From assembly GCA_002298785.1 (NCBI GenBank), contig DBMR01000108.1, positions 1 through 46,010 of the forward strand: DNA of 46,010 bases, given 5' to 3'. Positions 1 through 6,923 of this stretch are shown piece after piece. This DNA comes from Verrucomicrobia subdivision 3 bacterium UBA693. GTDB taxonomy: Bacteria; Verrucomicrobiota; Verrucomicrobiia; Limisphaerales; UBA8199. The notes below the pieces were generated by a model, which saw only the letters and a program-made list of their open reading frames with translations, was not told the origin of the DNA and searched no databases. Numbering within the stretch: position 1 is the first letter of the stretch; every line of letters begins with the position of its first letter. The translations under genes and the position numbers were made by a program.

Positions 1-235
1 GTGCCGGTGCGGCGGCAGGCGCTGCGGCGCCCATGGCCGGGGCGGGTGCCGCGGCCGGTGGAGCGCCAGCAGGTCCGCCCGGAGGCAGAGTCGGCAGCTT
101 GATAGTCGGAGCGGCTGAGGGCTTGGGCGGCAAATTGATGCGAACGGTCTCCTTCTTGGGTTGGACCTTGCCGGTTTCTTTCTTCGGGGGCATTGCGCCG
201 CTGGGCGATGGAATATTCGGAACGTTCTCAGCCAT
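1..235 (-). CDS. Pro/Ala-rich hypothetical protein, N-terminal part only
   Basis: An open frame runs on the minus strand from an ATG at 235 to the window edge, giving 78 codons of an incomplete gene. The protein begins MAENVPNIPSPSGAMPPKKE. It continues with Lys-rich patches (PPKKETG, QPKKETVRINLPPKP), then a segment APTIKLPTLPPGG, and becomes almost pure Pro/Ala/Gly before the edge. Such an N-terminus is probably disordered. The gene lies 79 bp downstream of accC on the same strand, so it could be the last gene of the acc operon. I recognise no domain in the visible part. The opposite-strand frame at 33-254 is made of the same low-complexity codons and is probably a shadow. No good Shine-Dalgarno sequence precedes the ATG. 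Confidence 0.6.
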   Translation of the reverse strand, partial: MAENVPNIPSPSGAMPPKKETGKVQPKKETVRINLPPKPSAAPTIKLPTLPPGGPAGAPPAAAPAPAMGAAAPAAAPA

Positions 236-314
236 AAAATTTAAATGTTGCTAAAACCTAAAAGTGCGGTGACGCAGTGTCAAACTCTTATTCACTGGCG
301 GAACGCGCGCCGGG

Positions 315-1697
315 TCAGGCTTTTTCCTCGAGCAACTCCCGCCGCGCGCCGCTTAGAAGCTGCTCAATGAAGGTCGTCGAGTAAACTCCGCGTCGGAAGT
401 TCGGATCCTGCAAGATGGCTTGCTGGAAGGAAATCGTGGTTTTCACCCCGGTGATCATGTACTCGCTCAACGCCCGGCTCATTTTGTCCATGGCTTCCCG
501 GCGGTCTTTTCCGTAAGTGATGAGTTTGCCGATCATGGAATCGTAGTGTGGCGGGATCGAGTAGCCCGCGTAGGCGTGAGTATCCACGCGAACTCCGCGT
601 CCGCCCGGTTGATAATACATCTCGATACGGCCGGGGCTGGGCCGGAACTCGTCGAACGGATCCTCGGCATTGATCCGGCACTCGATGGCGTGCCCTTTGA
701 ACTGGATATCGCTCTGCGAATGGCGCAGCGGTTCGCCCATCGCGATCATGATCTGATAGCGTACCAGGTCCACGCCCGTCACCTCCTCGGTGATCGGATG
801 CTCCACCTGGATGCGCTTGTTCATTTCCAGGAAGTAGAAGTTGCCCTGGTTATCGACGATGAACTCCACGGTGCCCGCGTTGGTATAATTTGCTACCTCA
901 GCGATTTTCACCGCCGCTTTACCCATCTTTTCCCGCAGCTTCTTGTACTTATTATCGATCAACGGCGACGGGCTTTCCTCGACTACCTTTTGGTTGCGCC
1001 GCTGGATCGAGCAATCCCGTTCGCCCAGATGAATAATATGGCCCCGGTTATCGCCCAGGATCTGGAATTCGACGTGGTGCGGGTTCTCGATGAATTTCTC
1101 GATGTAAACGCCGGAATTACCGAAGCATTTTTCGGCCTCGGTTCGGGCCGTGTGAAAGCCTTTGACCAGGGAAATGTCGTTGTGCGCCACACGCATGCCG
1201 CGTCCGCCGCCACCCGCGATCGCCTTGATCATCACCGGATACCCGATGCGTTTGGCTACCGCCAGTGCATCCTGCTCGGTATCGACCACACCTTCGGATC
1301 CAGGCGGCACCGGGACGCCTGCCTTCTTAGCCAAGGCCCGGCTCACCGCTTTATCCTCCATCGCGTTCATCGCCCGTGAATTCGGTCCAATGAATCGGAT
1401 GTTGCAGCTCTCGCACACATCCGCAAAGTGGGCGTTTTCCGACAGAAACCCATACCCCGGGTGGATCGCATCCACATCCGCGATCTCGGCAGCGCTGATG
1501 ATGCGGTCGATCCGCAAGTAACTGTCACCGGCGGGAGCTTTACCGATACAGATGGCTTCATCAGCCAATTGAACATGCATCGAATTGGCATCTGCCTCCG
1601 AGTAGACGGCCACGGTGCGGATGTTCAATTCTTTGCAGGCGCGAATGATGCGCACCGCGATTTCACCCCGGTTGGCGACGAGAATTTTTTCGAACAT
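315..1697 (-). CDS. accC: biotin carboxylase subunit of acetyl-CoA carboxylase
   Basis: AccC carboxylates the biotin on BCCP with ATP and bicarbonate, the first half-reaction of malonyl-CoA synthesis for fatty acids, in the cytoplasm. The 460-residue length is normal for the family. The N-terminal biotin-carboxylase domain (about 1-110) starts FEKILVANRGEIAVRI. The ATP-grasp domain carries the glycine-rich loop KAIAGGGGRGMR at about 158-169, HHVEFQILGD near 207-216 and the catalytic stretch EMNKRIQVEHP at 291-301. The C-terminal domain includes GHAIECRINAEDP. E291, N293 and R295 of the catalytic motif are present, but the residue usually Thr is Lys294. The gene follows accB by 38 bp on the same strand, so both are probably co-transcribed. 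Confidence 0.97.
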   Translation of the reverse strand: MFEKILVANRGEIAVRIIRACKELNIRTVAVYSEADANSMHVQLADEAICIGKAPAGDSYLRIDRIISAAEIADVDAIHPGYGFLSENAHFADVCESCNIRFIGPNSRAMNAMEDKAVSRALAKKAGVPVPPGSEGVVDTEQDALAVAKRIGYPVMIKAIAGGGGRGMRVAHNDISLVKGFHTARTEAEKCFGNSGVYIEKFIENPHHVEFQILGDNRGHIIHLGERDCSIQRRNQKVVEESPSPLIDNKYKKLREKMGKAAVKIAEVANYTNAGTVEFIVDNQGNFYFLEMNKRIQVEHPITEEVTGVDLVRYQIMIAMGEPLRHSQSDIQFKGHAIECRINAEDPFDEFRPSPGRIEMYYQPGGRGVRVDTHAYAGYSIPPHYDSMIGKLITYGKDRREAMDKMSRALSEYMITGVKTTISFQQAILQDPNFRRGVYSTTFIEQLLSGARRELLEEKA

Positions 1698-1735
1698 GGG
1701 CTGGGAAGTGTCCTGCCTAAAAGTGAGCTATGAGC

Positions 1736-2206
1736 TTAGATGGGCCGAAACTTGAATAGCGGTTGGCCGAATTCGACGGGTTTGGCGTTGTCCAACAATA
1801 TCTGCGTAATCACCCCCCTGGCCTCGGCTTTGATCTCATTCATTACCTTCATGGCCTCAATGATGCAAACCACGGTCTCAGGATTGACTTCGGTGCCTAC
1901 CTCGACGTAAGACCCAGATTCCGGAGAAGGCGCCCGGTAGAAAGTGCCGATCATGGGGGATTTGATTTCCAACTCGTTAGCGGCGGAGCCGCCTGGAGTC
2001 GGCGCGCCTGCATTGCCCGCCACCGGCGTCGGAAGCAGGACCGGAGCGGATAACTGGGCGGGCAGATCGTCATAGGACATTCCGACCGCCCCTCCATTGC
2101 CGCCTCTTTTTAACCGAACCTTAAAGTCCTGCTTCTCCAACTCGAACTCCGTCACGGAGTTTTTTTTCATCAAGTCGATGATGGCTTTGATATCTTTTAG
2201 GTCCAC
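1736..2206 (-). CDS. accB: biotin carboxyl carrier protein (BCCP) of acetyl-CoA carboxylase
   Basis: BCCP carries the covalently bound biotin between biotin carboxylase and the carboxyltransferase. The 156-residue protein has the usual N-terminal helix (MDLKDIKAIIDLMKKNSVTE), a Pro/Ala-rich linker at about 50-75, and a biotinyl domain from about 80. That domain contains the biotinylation motif EAMKVMNEI, with Lys120 as acceptor. The start is a GTG at 2206, chosen because the family N-terminus begins exactly there; the next ATG would remove the first helix. No clear ribosome binding site precedes it. It is first in the accB-accC operon and is preceded by an unusual leader containing a promoter and a terminator-like hairpin. 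Confidence 0.96.
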   Translation of the reverse strand: MDLKDIKAIIDLMKKNSVTEFELEKQDFKVRLKRGGNGGAVGMSYDDLPAQLSAPVLLPTPVAGNAGAPTPGGSAANELEIKSPMIGTFYRAPSPESGSYVEVGTEVNPETVVCIIEAMKVMNEIKAEARGVITQILLDNAKPVEFGQPLFKFRPI

Positions 2207-2236
2207 AAGTGTTGGTCGTTAGAGTTGTTCAGTTAT

Positions 2237-2250
2237 TGGTCCCCTGACCA
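2237..2250 (-). other. small hairpin in the accB 5' leader
   Basis: The bases TGGTC (2237-2241) and GACCA (2246-2250) form a 5-bp stem closed by a 4-nt loop, 30 nt upstream of the accB start codon on the transcribed minus strand. It lies just after the leader terminator at 2262-2294. The role is unknown; it could be part of an alternative fold of that leader. Confidence 0.3.
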
Positions 2251-2261
2251 CTTCTCTATAG

Positions 2262-2294
2262 CAAAAAAGCAGCAGTCGAAACTCGACTCTGCTT
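2262..2294 (-). terminator. intrinsic terminator inside the accBC leader (candidate attenuator)
   Basis: On the minus strand, AAGCAG plus AGTCGA (2294-2283) pairs with TCGACT plus CTGCTT. This gives a stem of about 12 bp with a single bulged G and a 3-nt GTT loop. It is followed at once by six T residues (2267-2262). This is a textbook rho-independent terminator read toward accB. It lies only 55 nt upstream of the accB GTG and about 20 nt downstream of the start site predicted from the promoter at 2349-2321. It may attenuate acc transcription or act as a second terminator for the aroQ operon. Confidence 0.75.
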
Positions 2295-2320
2295 CGGTCT
2301 AGAATTACTAACTGGGACGC

Positions 2321-2349
2321 ATCATATTCCTCTCAAAAAAGCCCGTCAA
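2321..2349 (-). promoter_or_regulatory. sigma70-type promoter for accBC
   Basis: On the minus strand a -35 box TTGACG (2349-2344) is separated by exactly 17 nt from a -10 box TATGAT (2326-2321). Each matches the consensus at five of six positions. The predicted start is near 2314, giving a leader of about 108 nt before the accB GTG. The -35 box and part of the spacer lie within the hairpin and T-run of the upstream terminator (2368-2335), so the two elements overlap physically. Confidence 0.65.
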
Positions 2350-2368
2350 GAGGCAAATCTGAGCGGGC
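2335..2368 (-). terminator. intrinsic terminator of the holB-wzy-aroQ operon
   Basis: Minus-strand GCCCG (2368-2364) pairs with CGGGC (2345-2341). The stem extends inward by TCA/TGA past a bulged C and encloses an 11-nt loop. The 3' arm is followed by six T residues (2340-2335). It lies 44 nt beyond the aroQ stop codon, the expected place for an operon terminator. Its 3' arm and T-run are also part of the predicted acc promoter. Confidence 0.7.
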
Positions 2369-2412
2369 GCCCGATCTGATGGTTGCCAAAAAATGCCAAA
2401 AATAGGTGCCTT

Positions 2413-2859
2413 TCAGACAGGTTTGGACGCACCTTTAACAATAACGGCCGCTTCCAGAGCTAATTCATACGATCCGGCGCCGAATCCGGCAATCTGCCCC
2501 CGACAGACCGGTGCAATCAACGAGATATGACGAAATTCTTCGCGGGCGTGGACATTGGAAAGGTGGATTTCGATGGTGGGAACCTGGACTGCGGCGATGG
2601 CGTCCCGGAGAGCAACGCTGGTATGGGTGTAGGCTGCGGCGTTTAGTACGATTACCTCGAACTCACCCTTGGCCTGCTGGATCCAAGTGACCAATTCCCC
2701 TTCGAGATTCGACTGGCGGAACTCGACGGATATTCCCATGCCGGTCGCCTTGGCGCGGACCTGTGCTTCGATCTCCTTGAGGGTAAGCCGCCCGTATTTG
2801 TCGGGTTCCCGGGTGCCCAGGAGATTGAGGTTCGGGCCGTTCAAAAACAGAACTTTCAT
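2413..2859 (-). CDS. aroQ: type II 3-dehydroquinate dehydratase
   Basis: This enzyme dehydrates 3-dehydroquinate to 3-dehydroshikimate in the shikimate pathway, in the cytoplasm. The 148-residue product has the full type II signature: LFLNGPNLNLLGTREP at the start, the catalytic Tyr in KYGRL, NAAAYTHTSVALRDA, and HLSNVHAREEFRH with the catalytic His. The open frame extends upstream to 3072, but those extra 71 residues overlap the neighbouring gene and resemble no family member. I therefore place the start at the ATG at 2859, where homology begins; an ATG three codons earlier is also possible. It follows the O-antigen-ligase-like gene by 14 bp and is last in this operon. The terminator at 2368-2335 follows it. 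Confidence 0.95.
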   Translation of the reverse strand: MKVLFLNGPNLNLLGTREPDKYGRLTLKEIEAQVRAKATGMGISVEFRQSNLEGELVTWIQQAKGEFEVIVLNAAAYTHTSVALRDAIAAVQVPTIEIHLSNVHAREEFRHISLIAPVCRGQIAGFGAGSYELALEAAVIVKGASKPV

Positions 2860-2873
2860 GGGTAGCATGGAGT

Positions 2874-4229
2874 CTAAGACCCGGCAGTGGCTTTGTCCAA
2901 GGGATTCCGGGCTCGGGCTAGGAGCCAGCCAAGCAAGGCCATTGAGGTCCAGGCCAGGGCAGGCACGTAAAGGCCGAATTCCATAAAACCATGGAGCGCC
3001 CATCCAAAGACCCCGAGCCAGGCCGCAAAGGCCACCAAGTCCTTTCGAATTCCTTCTCGATAGGCCTTCCACAGGCTGCCGAAAATGAAAACCAGGTAAA
3101 TCAGCGCTCCAGGCAGCCCTGAATCCGAGGCTTGTTCCAGGTAGTCGTTGTGGACGAGCCGGGCCATCTCGGATTCAGGCTTCTTGATGGCTGCGTAGGG
3201 TTTAGAGAAGGTGCCTGGCCCAGTACCAACCACGGGGTGTTGGGCGGCAATCACGGCCGCCGCGTGCCAGTAGTCCATGCGCGCGGTAACGCTGGTGGCG
3301 CCTTTCTGGAAGAAACCGGCGTAGCGAACCGCGAAGCCGACTATCCCCAGGCTGAGCAGGACGGCAACGATCCCTATTCTCACCTTTCGGGGCAGGGGTT
3401 GCCGTAGCAGAGCGAATACGGCCAGCGCCAAGGCCAGTAACCATCCGGCCTTGGATCCAGACCACACGAGCGTCGCCAGCGTTCCTGCGCCAAAAAGGCC
3501 CAGCAAAAGGAACCTGGCGCCCTTGGTAAACAGGCCCTCGGCTTTCCAGATTAACGCCAGCGATATTGGCAGCAGCAATAAGATGGCTCCAGCCAAAGTA
3601 TTTGGGTAAAAGAGAGTTGCGAAGATGCGATTACTCGAAATCTTCTTAAGATACTCAGGGGGAACTTCTTTGAGTTGAGGATAGAGGTAGAGGTAGAAGT
3701 ACTTCCGGGTAGCCTCCAAACCTCCGAAATGCTGGTCCCAGCCTACGATGGTAACCAGGGCCAGCGCGCCCAGCAGAAAGATAAAGAAGACGGCGATGTG
3801 GCGACTGCGCGACAGGCAAAAGTACCCGAGGTAGAAACAACCGACACAACCGGCAAAATGTTTCACAACTTCATGGGACAGAGCATATTCGATCGTGAAG
3901 ATGCTGGATACGAACTGCCAGGCAAACCACACTGCGGGTAAGAACACCAGCCAGTGTGGGCGGTGTGCTTTCGGTCGAGCCCAGGCCGCACCAGCAATAC
4001 CCAAGGCGATCAGACCCGCGTAAGCCCAGGCCGACGGCCAGGGATACCCCATGATGAATTCGTAGATATTCGTTGGGGCCGTTTCAAACTTGGCCATGAT
4101 GGGCGGATTGCCAAACTTCAGAAAGGCCAGGCCGAGGAAGGCGCCCATCAAAGCGGGAAAAAGCCAGTCGGCTTTCTCGGCGGGTGTGACCGGTGCCGCT
4201 GGCTTGCGGGCGCTGGAACCGACTTTCAT
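2874..4229 (-). CDS. O-antigen ligase / Wzy-like polytopic membrane protein
   Basis: The 451-residue protein is very hydrophobic, with about ten to twelve predicted membrane spans (for example AWAYAGLIALGIAGAAW and LAGAILLLLPISLALI). Between late spans it has a large loop with GTGPGTFSKPYA and the signature RLVHNDYLEQASDSGLPGAL. That His-containing loop is typical of the Wzy_C / O-antigen ligase superfamily, which polymerises or transfers lipid-linked glycans in the inner membrane. The exact substrate cannot be read from sequence. No glycosyltransferase cluster surrounds it: it lies between holB and aroQ. Its ATG overlaps the holB stop by 4 nt (ATGA), which suggests translational coupling. 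A tandem exopolysaccharide polymerase is the main alternative. Confidence 0.8.
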   Translation of the reverse strand: MKVGSSARKPAAPVTPAEKADWLFPALMGAFLGLAFLKFGNPPIMAKFETAPTNIYEFIMGYPWPSAWAYAGLIALGIAGAAWARPKAHRPHWLVFLPAVWFAWQFVSSIFTIEYALSHEVVKHFAGCVGCFYLGYFCLSRSRHIAVFFIFLLGALALVTIVGWDQHFGGLEATRKYFYLYLYPQLKEVPPEYLKKISSNRIFATLFYPNTLAGAILLLLPISLALIWKAEGLFTKGARFLLLGLFGAGTLATLVWSGSKAGWLLALALAVFALLRQPLPRKVRIGIVAVLLSLGIVGFAVRYAGFFQKGATSVTARMDYWHAAAVIAAQHPVVGTGPGTFSKPYAAIKKPESEMARLVHNDYLEQASDSGLPGALIYLVFIFGSLWKAYREGIRKDLVAFAAWLGVFGWALHGFMEFGLYVPALAWTSMALLGWLLARARNPLDKATAGS

Positions 4230-5260
4230 AGGTGCAGTTTCAGCAGACTAACCTCGATCGCCAGCGCTTCTTGCACGTTAGTGTGTAACGACCGCTGCAA
4301 CTGCTCGATCACCTGGAGATTCTCCGTAGCCCGTTCCGCATCCAGCCGGGCTGCAATCCTGGCCGTTCCCGGCAGGCCGGAAAAGCGTAGCAGGGAGTTC
4401 GCTTCCGCATCGGCTTTTCCCCTCAACACCTCGATCCACACGTCCCGCAACCACCAATGCACCAGGCTGAGCAGTTCGCCACGCTGACGCCGGTATTCGG
4501 CTTCGATCGCCGCCTTTAATTCATCCTCCCACTTTTCTCGCATGGCGGGCTCGGCGTCCGGGTAACGTTCGAGCGGCGACTTGGCGGAAAGTTGCTCTTC
4601 CACCGATTCCTTGATCCGGTTCAGTTCGACCAGCAGGACATCGAGCAGCCGGTATCGGCCCAGCAGACTTTTCGTGCCGGCGGCGGCGGTATCCGTGAGC
4701 GACAGCAGCCAGGATTGCCGTTCAGGGGCGAGTGCCGGTGCGGCGGCGCCGGAAAAATTCAGGCGCAAACAGCGGGAAAGGATTGTATCCAGTAGCCGCT
4801 GCGGCTCGGTGGTGAGCAGGATCAACTTTGAGTTGGGCGGCGGCTCTTCCAGGGTCTTGAGAAACGCATTGGCAGCCTTCTCGTTCATACGATCCGCCGC
4901 CACGATGACAAACACCTTGTACGGGGCTTCGTTGGGCTTCAGGTAAATCTCTTGCAACAGGTCCCGCAACTGGTCCACCGTGATTACCCGGGTCTTGGAC
5001 TCGGGCCGGACGTAATGCACATCCGGGTGAGTCTGTCCTTCGATCTTGCGGCAGTGCGGGCAATCGTCGCAGCTATCGATTCCTCCGGTTTTGATTGGCC
5101 GCTCACAATTCAGCACCTTGGCCAGCGTGGTGGCCAAGGCTTCCAGTTCGTCGAGATCCTGACCGGTGAAAAGATAGGCATGAGCCAGGCGTCCCCGCTC
5201 CAGCGATCGCTGAAGCAGTTGCACACTCTGCTCTTGTCCCGGGAAACGATTGAATCCCAT
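4226..5260 (-). CDS. holB: DNA polymerase III delta' subunit
   Basis: Delta' is the non-ATP-hydrolysing clamp-loader subunit of the replicative polymerase. The 344-residue protein begins MGFNRFPGQEQSVQLLQRSL and has the clamp-loader AAA+ layout. A Cys4 zinc module is formed by Cys52, Cys64, Cys67 and Cys70. The sensor region includes AADRMNEKAANAFLKTLEEP, and an SRC motif sits in LSRCLRLNF. At the Walker A position (about 30-40) the sequence is FTGQDLDELE without the GKT, as expected for delta' and unlike DnaX. The C-terminal helical domain is divergent. It is first in a minus-strand operon with the Wzy-like gene and aroQ, sharing a 4-nt overlap with the former. Confidence 0.9.
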   Translation of the reverse strand: MGFNRFPGQEQSVQLLQRSLERGRLAHAYLFTGQDLDELEALATTLAKVLNCERPIKTGGIDSCDDCPHCRKIEGQTHPDVHYVRPESKTRVITVDQLRDLLQEIYLKPNEAPYKVFVIVAADRMNEKAANAFLKTLEEPPPNSKLILLTTEPQRLLDTILSRCLRLNFSGAAAPALAPERQSWLLSLTDTAAAGTKSLLGRYRLLDVLLVELNRIKESVEEQLSAKSPLERYPDAEPAMREKWEDELKAAIEAEYRRQRGELLSLVHWWLRDVWIEVLRGKADAEANSLLRFSGLPGTARIAARLDAERATENLQVIEQLQRSLHTNVQEALAIEVSLLKLHL

Positions 5261-5313
5261 CAGGCGTTCATACTCGCCAATGCGCCGTAAGCGGGCAACT
5301 CATTTTGCAGCGT

Positions 5314-5514
5314 ATGAGCACGGTCAAAGAAATCGAGCTGGCCCTGGCCAGTTTGTCAGTTCAGGATCTCCAGGTTGTCAGGGACTGGCTCGACGATTTC
5401 ATAGAAGATCAGTTGGAAGTGAGTGACGAATTCAAAGCAAAGATCGAATGGGCACAAACGGAGATTGCCCAGGGGATCCATTCTCGGGTTCGCACACCTC
5501 AGTCCGGGCAGTGA
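5314..5514 (+). CDS. small antitoxin-like protein without an adjacent toxin
   Basis: This 66-residue protein (starting MSTVKEIELALASLSVQDLQ) has the pattern of the small addiction-module antitoxins paired with ParE/RelE toxins. An N-terminal helix-rich segment is followed by VRDWLDDFIEDQLEVSDEFK and a basic tail that would wrap the toxin. An in-frame TTG three codons upstream is a less likely start. It is divergent from holB (53 bp) and converges on the dehydrogenase gene. No toxin frame follows: only 55 bp separate its stop from the end of the convergent gene, and the frame reading on from there does not look like a ParE/RelE protein. It could be an orphan remnant. Chance coding is possible, but the amino-acid pattern argues for a real gene. 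Confidence 0.5.
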   Translation: MSTVKEIELALASLSVQDLQVVRDWLDDFIEDQLEVSDEFKAKIEWAQTEIAQGIHSRVRTPQSGQ

Positions 5515-5569
5515 TCGCCGCCAAAACCCGCCGGGGAGGAAGCCAGCGTTACAAGGGGAAACCTCACCT

Positions 5570-6724
5570 TCAACGGTTGAAGGATTGCGTGAAATCTTCG
5601 TTGGAAATTTGGACCACCCGCTTTTTGTGGTTGGAGCCGGCAATGAGCTCGTTGAGGCGGGTTTCGTAAGCCTTGCCGTCGAGCGGCAACGGGACCGTGG
5701 CTTCCTGCAAAGAGGAATACAACATGGCATTGGCGAGTTCGACAGAATGCACCCCCTCGGCGCCCGGGGCGATGAGCGCCGCGCCTTGCCGGATGGCATC
5801 CACAAAGTTTTGCATCAGTATGGCGTGAGGATTCTCGGCGTTTTCGAAGGGAATTTGCTCCACTTGATTGCCGGGTTTGGCAAATCCTGAAGCGGCGTTG
5901 CGGCTGAATTCCAGCATATCCGACTCGTTGCGAGTAAAATGAAGCTGGTTGTTTTCCAGGATCACCTTGCCCCTGGTGCCGGCGATTTCGAACCGATTGG
6001 AACCGGGCGCTTCACCGGTGGAAGCGACGAACACGCCGGTCGCGCCATTCGGGTATTCCAGGAATGCGCTGACATTATCCTCCACTTCGATTTGGTGATA
6101 CCGGCCGAGCTGGCAAAAGGCGCGCACGCGGGCCGGCGGTCCGAGCAGCCAGTGCATGGCGTCCAGGTTATGCAGGCACTGGTTCAGCAAGACCCCGCCG
6201 CCTTCTCCCTGCCAGGTGGCCCGCCAACCGCCGCTGGCATAATAGGCTTCGGTGCGATACCAGTCGGTCATGATCCAGCTGACGCGCACCACTTCCCCAA
6301 GTTCGCCGCGTTCGAGCAGGGATTTGATCTTCAAATAGCGCGGCTCCGCCCGGAGTTGAAACATGCCGGCAAAAACCAGGTCCGGTCGGCGCTGATGCGC
6401 GGCGATCAATCGTTCCGCGTCGGCTTTATGCGCTGAAATCGGCTTTTCCACCATCACATGCAATCCCCGCTCCAAAGCTTGAATTCCCAGGGTGGTATGC
6501 TGGTAATGTGGCGTGGCAATGAGGACCGCATCTACCAACCCGGATTGGATCAAGGCCTCCCCGGTGAGGAAACCCGCCGCCGGCCTGAACTTTTCAAGTT
6601 TGGCCGGCGCACTCGAGGCTGCCGCCGCCAGGTCGGCGCCCGCAACCTTGCCCGCGGCCAGGTAGCTGGCGTGATGCTGACCGATGTTGCCCAAACCGAT
6701 GATTCCCAAACGCAGGTTGGCCAT
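5570..6724 (-). CDS. Gfo/Idh/MocA family oxidoreductase
   Basis: This 384-residue NAD(P)-dependent dehydrogenase probably acts on a sugar or sugar-acid. The N-terminal Rossmann fold has GIIGLGNIGQHHA with the GxGxxG dinucleotide motif at about 8-13, followed by the family motif EKPIS around residues 92-96. The C-terminal alpha/beta domain contains SWIMTDWYRTEAYYASGGWR and the helix around NQCLHNLDAMHWLLG, where the family places its catalytic His. There is no signal peptide. It is transcribed alone. Substrate and product cannot be assigned from sequence; such enzymes are numerous in carbohydrate-degrading Verrucomicrobia and Planctomycetes, so a catabolic role is an inference. Confidence 0.9.
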   Translation of the reverse strand: MANLRLGIIGLGNIGQHHASYLAAGKVAGADLAAAASSAPAKLEKFRPAAGFLTGEALIQSGLVDAVLIATPHYQHTTLGIQALERGLHVMVEKPISAHKADAERLIAAHQRRPDLVFAGMFQLRAEPRYLKIKSLLERGELGEVVRVSWIMTDWYRTEAYYASGGWRATWQGEGGGVLLNQCLHNLDAMHWLLGPPARVRAFCQLGRYHQIEVEDNVSAFLEYPNGATGVFVASTGEAPGSNRFEIAGTRGKVILENNQLHFTRNESDMLEFSRNAASGFAKPGNQVEQIPFENAENPHAILMQNFVDAIRQGAALIAPGAEGVHSVELANAMLYSSLQEATVPLPLDGKAYETRLNELIAGSNHKKRVVQISNEDFTQSFNR

Positions 6725-6923
6725 GGGTGGCAGTCTAGTTAGGCTGGCCCGGTTGCCCAGTGAAAAGGAGCCAGACTTGGACGGGTCTGCAACGTTTTTG
6801 GCTGCGAACTTGAGCGTCGTAGAAGCAGCCGGAGCTCCTGGGGCGGATGCCGGAATCTTGCGGCAGCAGCGAAGGAGCGCTTAACATCCGCTAGTGCGTT
6901 GTGTTATTATTCACAGATAAGAA

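Noticed and set aside
420..1379. 319-codon open frame antisense to accC
   Set aside because: accC is intact on the other strand and the frame has no domain pattern.
2860..3072. 71-codon N-terminal extension of aroQ
   Set aside because: It overlaps the C-terminus of the Wzy-like gene and has no family similarity; the enzyme homology begins at the ATG at 2859.
5511..5669. possible toxin gene after the antitoxin-like ORF
   Set aside because: The frame after the stop runs antisense into the dehydrogenase gene and its product does not resemble a ParE or RelE toxin.
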